From Monocercomonoides exilis (lineage: Eukaryota; Preaxostyla; Oxymonadida; Polymastigidae): 64,000 nucleotides of DNA. The position numbers were made by a program, and so were the translations under genes. Shown here one piece after another: positions 32,821 to 44,175 of this stretch. The notes under the pieces were generated by a model. The model ran no database searches and was not told the DNA's origin. It saw nothing but the letters and a program-made list of their open reading frames with translations. Location of the stretch: positions 1,862,001 through 1,926,000 of the forward strand of contig LSRY02000008.1 of assembly GCA_001643675.2 (NCBI GenBank), read 5' to 3'. The stretch's first letter is position 1. Each line of letters starts with the position of its first letter.

Positions 32821-33499
32821 AGCTCAACAACCTTGCCAATTCTTGTTATTTGTGTTTGCCAAATGAGCAGAAAAGAAATTGATTTCGTTCTTTATGGCCG
32901 CTGTCTGGTGCTCATGATGAGCATGAGATAATAAGAGGGAGAAATTATCGACAATGCTTTTATTTATCATTCAGCACCTGGATTGCAACATATCCTGCCA
33001 ATCCCCTTGAATGAATGGAATTTTATTGAAAAGTGAAGGAAAAAGAATAACAATGCCAAATCTTGTTTCGGTCATGTCACAACATTGTTGCACTTTTGAA
33101 CATGTGTTTTATTCTTCTCATATTGGTGTCATCTTTCAATTTTATTGTGAAATCCAAAGCACATACAAATGGATAATTTTCGTTTATCAAAATTCGCTCT
33201 TTCACTTGTGCATCATCTTCGCTTTCCATGTTTTCAAACGTTTTTTTCTTCTTCTTCGCATTCGCCAATACTCGATCTGGGAAATTGGATCAACATCCCT
33301 CAACATCCCAAAGAGACAAAACAAGATGATTCTCTTGTGTTTGAAAGGCATTTGTCTTCGCCTGATAGTGTCTCTTTTTCTGTCATTCTATCATCACCAT
33401 CCCCTGTTTCTATTTGTTATCTTCATCAACATTGTTAAGGAAGAGCCCATCTGATCCCAAGAAAATATATCAATGAGAATGAGCAGGATTGTTTTTTAT

Positions 33500-35000
33500 C
33501 ATTCCTTTTGTTAATGAAAGGAAATATCACAAAGCTCTTGGTTTTTGAATTGGAGTCATCAAGGCCAATCACGTGAGCACTTTGGCGATCATCAGGGTTG
33601 TGAGTCCATGGAAAGGTATGGAAAGAAGAGAGAATGCAAAAGGCGAGAAATGAGAAGAGGAATTATTAAGAATCTGTTTGTGAATGAAGCCTTGCATGAA
33701 GCAGAAGGAAAGACAGGATGGATTTTTTTTTTGAGAGGGATTGTCAAAGAAGTTCTTTGAACTGAACAAGGATCGAATTGACAGTTGGTGTGCCTGAGTG
33801 GATTTTGAGCAGGATACACATTCTTTAGCCTTCTCATAAGTTTCAATTCATATGTGTTCCATTTGGAATGAGAGATTGTTTTGAATATATTTGAGGATAT
33901 GGTGAAACACTTTTTCTGATAGAAATGGTGGAGCCAGTTCATGCAGTTTATTTTCGACAAAAAGACATCTGGGAAAACGGGAAGGATGCATTTGTGGAGA
34001 ATGGAGAAAACAGGAGATTTTTGAGGGTGATGGAGGAATGAGATGTCTCTATCCAGAACGAGTCGGGAGAAGGGAGCAGAGGGAAATGAAGGTGAAAGAG
34101 CAAGGAGGAATGGCAGATGAAACTCAGTTTGTGAGGGGAAGAGAAAGAAGGGTAAGTTGATTTAATAAATCCTTTTTTATATGAGTTGTTGCTTAGTCTT
34201 GTGGTGTGGCTGCACATCATTGATAACTTTGGAAAATGTGTGTGGAGAAGGTTGTGTTTCCTTTGGCATTCCCTTTTGATATTTGTGTTTTTGGGGGAAA
34301 TGTGCCTGTGAATGAGCAAAAGGAGGGAATGGATGTTGTTGGGAGTGATTGAGATGTGTCTGCTTTGCAAAAAGGATGAGGATGAGGAAGAGGAAGGTGA
34401 TGGAAGGGGCAGTTGGCAGTCTGCTTGGAGGGGTCTTTTAAAGGGAGTTGAAAGAAGAAAAGCAGAGAGGGGCAGGGGATTGGGATGGAAAGGAAAGGAA
34501 GGAGGAAGAAGGAAGAAGAAAGGTGAGAGAAAGATGGTGTGGCTGGGCAAATGAAATGGGGTGAGGAGTGCTTGTGGGTGTGATGATTCCACGCTCAGCA
34601 AGGTTGTTGGGAATGTTGATGGTTGTGACGGATGCTGTGTGTTTTGGAGCAGAAAAGTTGGGGAAAGCAGACAGAAGAAACGAGAGAGGATGGTGAGTGG
34701 CAGGCAGTTGTTGGAGGGGGTGAGGATGAAGCGGAGGAAAGGATGCTGGATGGGCATATGGCTGATGGAGCAGATGTGTTTGTTGAGAGGGGTTGAGGGG
34801 CAGTTGTGTTTTTGGAAGGGAGAGGAAAGAAGAGGGAGATGGAGAACATATGGAGGGTGTGGGCTTGTTGGAAACAAGAGAAGGAAGATGAAGGAAAGGA
34901 GGCATTTGAATTGTGATAAGCATGAAGGGAATGGGAAATATCCTTGAAAATTCACAAAAAAAATATCTTGTAATTTTTCAGAGGGATTTCAAACACATTA
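33500..35000. pseudogene. Decayed coding sequence in the left arm
   Basis: The plus strand is G/A-rich like the sense strand of the surface-protein genes, and short protein-like strings appear in changing frames (for example NVPVNEQKEGMDVVGSD near 34300-34350). Stops interrupt every frame on that strand. The long Pro/Ser/His-rich minus-strand frame at 33948-34955 is the antisense of this biased sequence and is not considered a gene. The mirror copy in the right arm (about 48640-50100) is decayed in the same way. Confidence 0.4.
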
Positions 35001-35376
35001 TTCTCTGTTTTGTTCTCATTCACATCGTTGGTTTCTTTTTCGCTCAGTTCCACTCAAAACTTATTTTTTATCTGTCTGTTTGTGTGGCATTCCCTTGTGT
35101 GAAAAATACAAGGGAATGAACACACATGATTGTCTTTGGAAAGGAGCCAGGGCAAATGAATTCTTTAGAAATGGCTGAGAAAATGGATTTGGAGGAGTCT
35201 GGACACACAGAAACCAGGGGGAATGGCATTTTTCTTCTTTTATAAATATTATTAAAAATATATTTGACAATTACAAAAAAAATATTTTTCTCAAATAGAA
35301 TAAGGAATTGGTTTATGCAATCAGATCAAATGAAAACAGAAAAATGCGGAAAGCGTGTTGAGAGAAGTTTTGCAAC

Positions 35377-35998
35377 TTGGAGTGGACACGGCGCATGGCA
35401 CCCTCTGAGGGGTGCAACTCGATCCTTGAGGTGGTACTGGTGATGAGCCTCTGGGCTGACTGGGAAATGGGGCAGCGATTTATCGGCCAGATGGCTGTGC
35501 CTGTGCATGGAGCATGTTTGCGATGCCTCTTTCTATGTGCTGTGATGGAAATGTGTTGTGAATTGGCGGTATGAGTGGGCTTGTGGGGCAGCTTGGTGTC
35601 GGTGGGTGGCGTTGTTTCTTTTCAGAATGTTATCTTTTCAGCCAGGGTGGTGGAGGTGTGCCATTTTGTTTGCCTCTCGAGGGAGCTGTTGATGTGTTGC
35701 ACCTTTTTGTGTCTTTTTTCCGTATTTTATTTCTCAGCAGGGCGCAGCTGGGGATGTTTTGCAACAGAAGAATTTTTCGATGATCGGGGTTCCTGTGTGG
35801 GCCAAAACGGCGGGGATGCGATAGGAGCAATGAAAACAGCGATTGGGAGGGGTGCAGCGTGGAGACGAGGGGATGCAGCAGAATTTTGTTTTTTCATCTC
35901 AACGGCAGTTCTGGCGGCTGTGGCAGCGCCAGCGCAAATACGGATGATTTTATTGGATGCTCTCCTTCAGATCTGGGATTTGCCGTTATTTCAGCCAG
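35377..35998 (+). pseudogene. Decayed Pmp-like fragment head-on with copy C
   Basis: Protein-like segments run across three plus-strand frames, with strings such as FQNVIF, AKTAGDAIGAMKTAIGRG and SGGCGSASANTDDFIGCSPS. These resemble surface-protein repeats but are broken by stops and frame changes. It abuts the 3' truncation point of copy C at about 35998, where the two are in opposite orientation. The mirror copy lies at about 47640-48262. Confidence 0.4.
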
Positions 35999-37261
35999 CA
36001 AAAATATTTCGACTCCAACTGCCCACTCGACACACTGAACAGCGTCGTTGAAATTGAAGAAAGAGAATTCGTCCCAATCACACTCACTGTCTTCCCTCTC
36101 CCAACAACAGAAATCTTCTTTTCCCCAACACTGATCGTCGCCCCTTCGCTCACATGCCTCCCATCCAGCAACGTGATTGTGGAGCTCAGCTGCGCCATGC
36201 TCGACCCCACTGCATGCCCCACTGTCTTGCAAGGTGCTGCCTCACTCATCCCACACAGATTGTTTGCGTCATCTCCACTCACTCCAACATAAATCGTTTT
36301 GTCCTTCAGCCAATCCTTCTTTTCTGTATGCTGATACACCCAATTGTTTCCGTTATAATATTGGTAGTACACTCTCGTATCATTGCTATTCGTTGTGTAC
36401 GATTCGTAGAATGGGTTAGCCGATGAAAAAAGATTGTTTCCATCATAAAAATGCACATCATGGCCATATGGAGTGGAATTACTGCAACTGCAATCATGGA
36501 AGAAGAAGAAATAGCAATAAATGTTGTTGCTTGGAGCTATTTGTTGGTTTGGATCAAATCTCATTCCTCCGCCATATGATAATGCGCTGCACGAAATAAA
36601 CTGGAGGCTCCTCATTTTGAATGCAGCTGGAACATTGAAACAGCACATCCCTCCGCCACTAGTGCTTGAAAGTGAGCACGAAGTGAATAAACATTCAAAC
36701 ACACAAGCACTCTCCCCTTTGTCGTTTTCTGTTCCAATACAGGAAGATCCAGAAACATTAAAAGTTTGAAGATAAAGGCCTCCTCCATAACCACTTGCTT
36801 TGCATTTCTGAAATTCGCACCCACTGATCCTGACGCATGACGAAATCGAATAAATGTCAATTCCTCCGCCTTCGTAGTTCTGAGCTGTGCAAGCGTTGAA
36901 CGAAGTATTCTCGACCGTAATGGAACATATTTCATATGCTGTTATTGCTCCTCCGCCATAATACGCGTAGCAGTCGTTGAACGAGCAATGCTTTTACAGA
37001 AAGTGTTCCCGATGAAAGACCGTATATATTGATTGCTCCTCCATTTGAAGCTCTGTCTTCATATTCATCATTTTCTCCAGTAGTTTTTGAGCCATTCCAC
37101 ACACACCAAGTGAACGAATTCGCCCCATCATCTGATATCTGCTGTCTCGCTGGTTTCGATGGATTCCCCTCACTCCCGCTGACTGCAACATTCTGAGAGC
37201 GATAGCATCCGACAAATGAGGTGTTCGAGGCAGCCGAGGAAGATGAAGGGTTGTTAAGCAA
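35986..37261 (-). pseudogene. Truncated, frameshifted Pmp-like copy C (left arm)
   Basis: The mirror image of copy D in the right arm. Two overlapping minus-strand frames (36932-37261, and the frame ending at 35986) together cover the region from NNPSSSSAASNTSFVGCYRS to VSSGQLE. They are out of register because of one extra base near 36991, where the right-arm copy reads CTGTAAAACATTG and this copy has an additional G. It lacks a signal peptide and ends abruptly at SSGQLE, where unrelated sequence begins. Homology to the family also extends weakly upstream to about 37440 with an internal deletion. Confidence 0.8.
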
Positions 37262-37721
37262 AGGCAGAAGATTTTATAAAAGGAAATTGACTGAAGATGA
37301 AGAATCTTATTGCTTATCTGAGACGTTAGAAAAGACAAAAAGAGAGCGTGACGCAAGGGATATGACGAGCAATGGAAGAATGGGGCTGAAGAAATGCAAA
37401 AAGAAGAGAAATGCGACTTTTCCTTCGAAAGCACTTTCTCCTCCTCTTTTATTTTTATCATTGCTGTTGAAAGGATTGTCATTTTTGTCAAGATTTTATT
37501 GTTGAAAAAAATAATAAGACAGTTGGTTCAATTGAAAGGCATTGTCAGCACTTGTCAAATAATTTTTTTAATTCAAAGAGAAATTGAGAGTTTCAAAAGC
37601 TAAATGCCAACGGCCAAAATGCGCATAAACTTTTCTTGAAAGACTCGTTTTGGAATCAAATTTATTGTTTTGCTTTTATTTTATTTATTGAATATGAAAG
37701 TGAATGATATGATGATGTTTT

Positions 37722-37905
37722 CAAATGGGACGAAATTTTTGCTTTATGAATTTTGTTCCACTCATTTCTTTCAAAGATTTTTCTCCACTTTTTATATTTC
37801 TCATTCAATAGAGCACAGTAATGTCAGTTTTATGATTATACGATTGCAAAAATTTTGGAACAAATCATTGAATTTTTCATAAATGTAAGAATTCTGTCCC
37901 AAATG
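37722..37905. mobile_element. 172-bp miniature inverted-repeat element, copy 2
   Basis: A segment (37728-37899) related to the element at 11654-11827. Ends are GGACGAAATTTTTGCTTTAT and ...AAGAATTCTGTCC, with the 6-bp direct repeat CAAATG on both sides (37722-37727, 37900-37905). Non-coding. Confidence 0.65.
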
Positions 37906-38533
37906 GTGAAAATTCTATTTTGTTCTTTTCTTTTTGTTTTTATCCAAATATTTGAAATAAGTATTGATTGAATGTTTGCAGCAAATCGAAATGAATAATT
38001 TTCATTGATTCGTTTCATTTTCACTTGATATTTTTTAAAAATACATTTATTTATAAAAATTTATTATTATTTTATATTCAATATTTCCATAAAAAAATCA
38101 TAACTTTGAACAAATTTGTCTTTTGCTTTTATTTATTTTCGAAAAAGATAGTTATTTAAATAGCAACAGAACGTTTGTAACACTTGGCCAGAATATCATT
38201 TCTTCAAACAAATCTTTTTTTTTCACAATATTCAAACACTCATAAGTTCGCAGATGAGCCTTTTCACCGTTTATTATTCAGAAGAAATACAAATGAATTA
38301 TTTTCATTAAAAAATGTTCTTATAACATTCGGTTTGTCGAATGAATGTTTCAAACAAAATAGGATTCGATATTCAATTTCTTTTCTCTTAAAATCAAAGA
38401 TAATTTGAAATTTGATTTTCTCGTAAATTAGCAGATTCTTTTTTTCAACAAAATTCTCTTGACCCTTCACATGATAAAACTGTTATTGTCCATGTTGATG
38501 ATATATTTATTCAGAATTGATTTCTCACCTCTT

Positions 38534-38563
38534 ATCTTATCTTGTCTTGTCTTGTCTTGTTTA
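38534..38563. repeat. CTTAT/CTTGT pentanucleotide microsatellite
   Basis: Tandem TCTTA then TCTTG units; mirrored in the right arm at about 45063-45092. Confidence 0.8.
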
Positions 38564-40218
38564 TTTATTCAGTAATTTGATAGTCAAAAATCCAGTCTCA
38601 TTCAAATAATCATTTATCATTGTTTTCATTATCGTTTGTTGATTTGAGATTTGGGTGATTCCTTTGTGGCATCACACTATTTCTATCATAAGAATTCATT
38701 TCGATAAATCAATTTGAAGATCATGAAGATGAAACCAAGCAGAACTATTGATGAGTTTCTATTTGTTTTCAGATTGTTGTCTTTCAGTTATTTTCAATGA
38801 TTCAATAATTGATGATTTCAATCCACTGAACAATTCATTGCAATCTGTTTGACCCAATGATCGAATGTTGGTTATTATTGGAGAACAGAATTATCATTTT
38901 TGATTTCAAAAACACTCACCCAATTTCAAATGTTAATGTCAAAGTCCAATTTCATTTTGACATTTGTTTTGAAATTTGATGAGAATCATCAACTATTTTG
39001 TATTCTTGTTTGCACCATGTTTCAACAGTATTTTTTTTCCTTTATGAATGAATTGAAACATCTTTAAACAAAAAATAAAATATTCTCAAAATGTTTTCTT
39101 GTGTGATCATTAATAATTATCTTCAAATCATCAAAATCGAGAACTGTTTTCATTCATTTGTTTGAGTATTGATATCTTGAAAAACTGAATTGAGATAATG
39201 ATCAACATCATTTTCGAATTACACTTTCATTTTATTTTTTACAATGCAAAACAAAATTCATTAATATGTGTTTCTAGGCCTTTGCGACAAGGAAATATTT
39301 AGCGAATTGTGTCGGTCGAAAAAAAAGTTTTTTTTTTTTTTTTTTTTTTTTTTTTCTGAAATTAGCTATTTGAAATGTATTTTTAACAGTTTTCGCTTTT
39401 AACTTTTGAAGTTGCAAAATTTTTCTTTTGCAAATTATTTTAACACACATTTCATGCGCAAGAAGTTAAGTTTTGATTTTTCAAGAACTCATTTTTCAGT
39501 GAAATGCAATCAAATAATCTCAAAATACTTATTAATTCAGTTAAAAAATACAGATATTATCAGTGCAAGGTATTGCAATAACTCATAAAAATCACATTCA
39601 AACACAAGACAAATATTATTATCAAATGCAAAAACAATAATTTGATTTTAAATAACTTTCAGATTCAGCTGGAATTTTCAAAAATATGTAAAACAAGCAA
39701 AATAAAGCTGTGTTGTCAATATTCATTTCATGAAGTCTTTTTTTGTCCTTCAGCATCATTTAATGACCTATCTTTTCCACTTTAAATCGACTGAAGCAAG
39801 AGGCCAACAATGAAACTAAATATGTGAACGATAGAGGAAATCTGATTTTGAGCGGCTGTTGTTGGATTGATGTTAAGCTGTTGTTTTTAAAAATAGGAAG
39901 AACATGTGGAATGCATTATCGTTGGATTTTTATAAGTTGCAAGAAAGAATGTTGGAACAATAAACGGAAGTTCTTGCTTCAACAATTTGTCCTTGTTTAA
40001 AAAAAACGAAGGAACAAAAGATGTAAATTGAAACGGGTTCCGTTCGCAAGGAGAAAATCAGAACAGGATTCCTGCGGTCTTTTGAGAATAGTGGAATTGT
40101 TCAAAGCGGCTCAATTGTTTCATATTACGTTATATTTCCATTTCCTGTGCAAATAGTCAGCAAAAGAAAAAATTGTGTGAGAGATGGAGCACTGTGAATG
40201 GAAATGAAGGTATCAGAT

Positions 40219-40760
40219 TCAATGATTCATCTGAGGATGGGAGAGATGAGCGTTCATAAGAGCGAGGAGAAAGCGGAGCATTGGTATCACTTGAATTGAG
40301 AAAAGAATATTAACACTAAATGCTGTTTCGAGAAGCTGATGTTCTGTTTGTCCTTCCAATTCGTGTTTCCAATTGAGACAATTCTTTAGCCAGGTTACCT
40401 TCTCTGCTGCATGGGAAAAAATGCATCTCGAACAGAACAATATATCCTCCTTTTTCCTTCAGTCGAGTTCCAATGCCTGTCAGCATCTGTAACTGGATAG
40501 CAAAGCAAAATCTTTTTTGGCCTTTTATTAAGAACGTGAAAATGGTGTTTTGAGAGAAAAATGAGTGCGGAAAAAAGCATGTTGCGAAGCATCTTGATTC
40601 TCTTTCGAATACAGATTGGAATGTGCTTGTATTCACTTGATCTTTATTTGTTTTGAATGCTGAGAAGATGGAAGCGAGCCACATTTCAATGGTGCGGATG
40701 AAAGTACAGAAGATGAAGCAAATAAAGCATGTATCATTTTGAATGTTTTGGAAATTCAAT
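40219..40760 (-). other. Unrecognised broken coding-like stretch
   Basis: A 147-codon minus-strand frame (40316-40759) and overlapping shorter frames have higher GC than the surroundings. The strings TGIGTRLKEKGG and GNLAKELSQLETRIGRTN are protein-like. No family was recognised, and the N-terminal half is not convincing. Possibly a remnant of a captured host gene or of the transposase. Confidence 0.25.
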
Positions 40761-41589
40761 TTTGTTTGTCAGAAGTGACAAAACAACAACTGTCCAGGAT
40801 GTTTCAAAAATCGAAAATATTCCATTTATCAAATAAAGAGAATTGAGTTCGTCAGGTTGGAAATTTTATTTTTTCTGCCTTTTTTGATCTTTTCATACTG
40901 AAGAATGTTCTTGGCCTTTCCCGCTGAGAAATGAATCACTTGCACAGTCTTTGGAACTTCTTTCTCTTCGTATATCTCATTTTCTTCCGCTCCTCCTTCT
41001 CCGTTCAGTATCCACAAAAATTCTTGAATTTCCAAATCCATCTGTTTTTATATACTCATTCTTTCTTTCTCTTTCTCTCTTTCTCTTTCTTCTTTTCTTT
41101 TTCTTTCTCCATATAAATTCATCTTTTTTTCCATCTTCAGCTATTTCTTGAATAAGATGTTTTTATATAATTTATACAGATAAATCTGCTGTTCTCATCA
41201 ATAATTCCATCGCCATCTTTTGACTCATTAGCTTTTCTATCTTTTTTGCTTGCTATGTTTTTATAAAACACAACCACTTCAAGAGTGTTGATTGAAGTTG
41301 ACTTCACATTAAATTCGTCAGATGTTTTGTTCAAACGCTGTATCTCTTCCATTTCGATAATAGTACAAATGGCTAAAGAATGAACATGTATCATTAATTT
41401 TATTCGTTTGGATAGACATTAACATGAAAATGTGAGCTGATTTGAATTAGGAAAGAAGAAGATGAAGATGAAGATTTCGATTCAGAATCAGTATTTATTA
41501 TATCCGCCTTCGAGTTTCTGTTGAGATGTTATTTGACTCAGAAACGAGCGGAATTCTGACACTTCTGTTACCATATCCTTCTATATGTT

Positions 41590-42440
41590 GAACGTCAGTC
41601 AACAATCGATGAATTACTCCACTTCACTCAGCAACAGTTTGTTTTCTCTTGTTGGCTGCAATAACGAATAAGTTGCAATCGCCTCAGATACTGCAGAAAG
41701 AAGAGAATGAATCGCAGCGTCAAACAGCATCTCGTGAATAATCTGCGAAGGCTACGAATAGGCAATCGTCAATATGGACTTTGCGAGCATGAGTTTATCG
41801 AAGAAATGCTCCAGGAGCTTTCCATATTCATTAATGCATCTTTTTATCCATTGTTCATTGCCTTTGCTTCTCAGCCAGTTTGGCAGCACACCCTTGGACT
41901 CCTGAATCAGCCTTTGCATCTTTATATTTGAATTCTTCGGTTCTAAACACTTCCAGTTTTCAGCTCAAATGATATTCATTTCTACGCATAGAAGAATGCA
42001 TTTTGCAATATCGTATAATCCAGCATTGATTCCACGAATCGAAAGAACCAAGATGACGAGTGAGGAGCTAGGATCTCTGCTCCCATTGTGGCAGACATAT
42101 CAGATCGAAATTGTGTAGAAAACCGACTATGAAAATCTCAGTTCCAAACTTTGCTCGTATAAATCCGGGGTAAATCGATGAATGAAAAGAAAAAGAAGAA
42201 GAACATTGTTCAAACAAAGCTAAATGAGACAACGTTGGGCAAATTTTCGCAGGCAGAGTCAATGTATTGTTAGGCTTTGCATCTATGTGCATGAATCCCT
42301 TGCTATGCGCTCGTGAAATGGCCAATGCAAAACAGCGATATTTGTTTTGCGATGACGCTATCATTAGCCTGAGTTCACCTTCCTCTACCCTGAAAACCTC
42401 TTGAAGCGTAAGTGTGTGGACTTCCTGGTTGTCTATCAAA
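41590..42440 (-). pseudogene. Decayed protein-kinase-like gene fragment inside the hAT-like element
   Basis: The minus-strand frame 42068-42439 contains SRAHSKGFMHIDAKPNNTL, which aligns position by position with the eukaryotic kinase catalytic loop H-x-x-x-[IV]-x-H-R-D-L-K-P-x-N, preceded by an alpha-E-like helix. HRD reads HID, so the Arg is lost while the catalytic Asp, Lys and Asn are kept. Downstream, other protein-like strings appear in different frames with stops between them: LPNWLRSKGNEQWIKRCI near 41870, and QIIHEMLFDAAIHSLLSAVS near 41700. The pattern fits a decayed host gene, perhaps once with introns, carried within the transposon. It is not a working kinase as it stands. Confidence 0.45.
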
Positions 42441-42842
42441 TGATTTCAATGATATAAATTTTCAATACAACATTTTCTTCTTTTCTTTCTTTTTTTTTGA
42501 AAACGTAAGCTTTTTTTCCTTCAAAAAATCTTTCGTATCTTTTTTTATCTTTTCATTTTTATTTAGTTATGATTGAATTCTGTTCTTCTCATAAGTATCC
42601 CTCATTCCTTTGATATCATTTTGAATGTTTCATATTTCATCTTGAAATAGCAATTATTGTGCACACAATTTCACGAATAATTTCAAATTTCCTTCAGTAT
42701 CACAAACAACTCTGTCAAACTTCTTTCTTTATTAATAGTATTTAATTATAAAAAAAATGAACTTCATCAAACCTATTACGCATGTCAACCTTTTGTTTTC
42801 AAAATTTAAATGTTTATTTTCAAAACTGATATATTTTATTAT

Positions 42843-43857
42843 TAGGGTGCATATTTTATCTTGACCTCAATTTATTATCTCAACCCTATTTTTTTAAAAC
42901 TTATTTTTGCTTTTTTGATTTATGAAAAGGCTTAAAACAAAAACAAAATTAATAGACTTCTTGATATTTATGATTTTCAGAATTCTGTAGAAAAAAAAAT
43001 TGATATTTTTATGTACCAAATAATATTTTAAATTTTTTTTATTTTAGGACCCAGATCAAAGACTTGCTGGCTGTGAAACGAATATTTCATACTGAACGTT
43101 TTAAGCAATAGCATCACAATTCTTCACTCCTATATTATTATTTTGACTTGTTTTTAACTTTTTCAATTTAATTTTTGACCTTTTTTTCTCATTTCACTGT
43201 TTTTGCTTAAAACACGATTTTTTTAATAAACAAGTGTTTGTGTCAAATTTTATTTAAATGAAAAAAATATTCAAAATCTTATTTATTGTTTATTTGCATT
43301 AAGCATTGAAATGAAAAGGAACTTTTCAAGAATTTGAACTGAAAAGCATGTGTATATCATTTTTTTGTGTTTCAAATTACCAAACATATACAAATAATTT
43401 ATCATTTAAATAAACAAGAATCTTTTTATTATAATAATGTTTATTTATCATTTCAATAAATTACAAAACAAATTCATATTTGTCCTTTAAATCGTGTTTT
43501 TTGAAAAAATGTGTGAAATGAGAAAAAGTGTTAAAAAAACAAGTTGAGAAAGTTTAAAACAAGTTCAACTTATAAAAAATAAACGATGTATTATGATATG
43601 AAAACTTAAAACTTCCGATAAAAAATATTCGCTGGAAAAGCAGCAAGTAATTGATCAGAACATAAAATTATTATAATCCTCGATCTTATTTAAAAAAAAG
43701 AAATATTGAAAAAAAAAATACAGAATAAGGAAATAAAAACATTTCAAACATTTCTGGTTATTTTTTATTTATCACAAGCTTGTGTATAGCTGAAAGCATA
43801 ACAAAAAAGAAAATTGTCAAGATAAAGAAAAAAGGTCAAGATAAAATTACAGCCCTA
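42843..43857. mobile_element. 1-kb element with TA flanks and 22-bp inverted ends (Tc1/mariner-like MITE), nested
   Basis: Left end GGGTGCATATTTTATCTTGA and right end (inverted) GGGCTGTAATTTTATCTTGA match at 18 of 22 positions when two further bases are included. Both ends are flanked by TA (42843-42844 and 43856-43857). TA target duplication is typical of Tc1/mariner elements. A second partial copy of the terminal motif (GTCAAGATAAA) lies just inside the right end at about 43817. The interior is AT-rich and non-coding. Confidence 0.55.
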
Positions 43858-44109
43858 TGGAATATTTTCTTAAACTATTTTCAAAAATAATAACATCAAC
43901 AACGCATATATCTGAAAGCAGATAAAGTGTTTAACGAAATGTGATTTTGGACTAATAATAATATATGCAAAACAGACAATCTCTTCATTTACGTAAAATT
44001 CTTTAAATTTTCCAATCATTAAATGATATTATAAATTAAAAAGATATCATTGTCTGTTTCTGAAATGAAGTGACATTTTCAAAAAAGAAGATGCATTCGA
44101 CAAAGTGAT

Positions 44110-44175
44110 CTCGACCGACTGATCTTTCTACCGACTGATCTTTCGACAGACTGATCTCGACAAAGATCTGTCGAT
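44110..44175. repeat. Subterminal CCGACTGATCTTTC repeats
   Basis: Three to four imperfect tandem copies of about 16-18 bp (TCGACCGACTGATCTTTC, TACCGACTGATCTTTC, GACAGACTGATCTCG) lie about 250 bp inside the right end of the hAT-like element. Such subterminal repeats usually bind hAT transposase; that role is inferred. Confidence 0.7.

Noticed and set aside
33948-34955. 335-codon minus-strand frame rich in Pro, Ser, His and Phe
   Set aside because: It is the antisense of purine-rich decayed coding sequence. The same composition appears opposite every real surface-protein gene here.
35420-35470. GTGATGAG ... GAAA resembling a hammerhead or C/D-box RNA
   Set aside because: Spacing and stems do not fit a hammerhead core, and the C-to-D box distance is far too short for a snoRNA.
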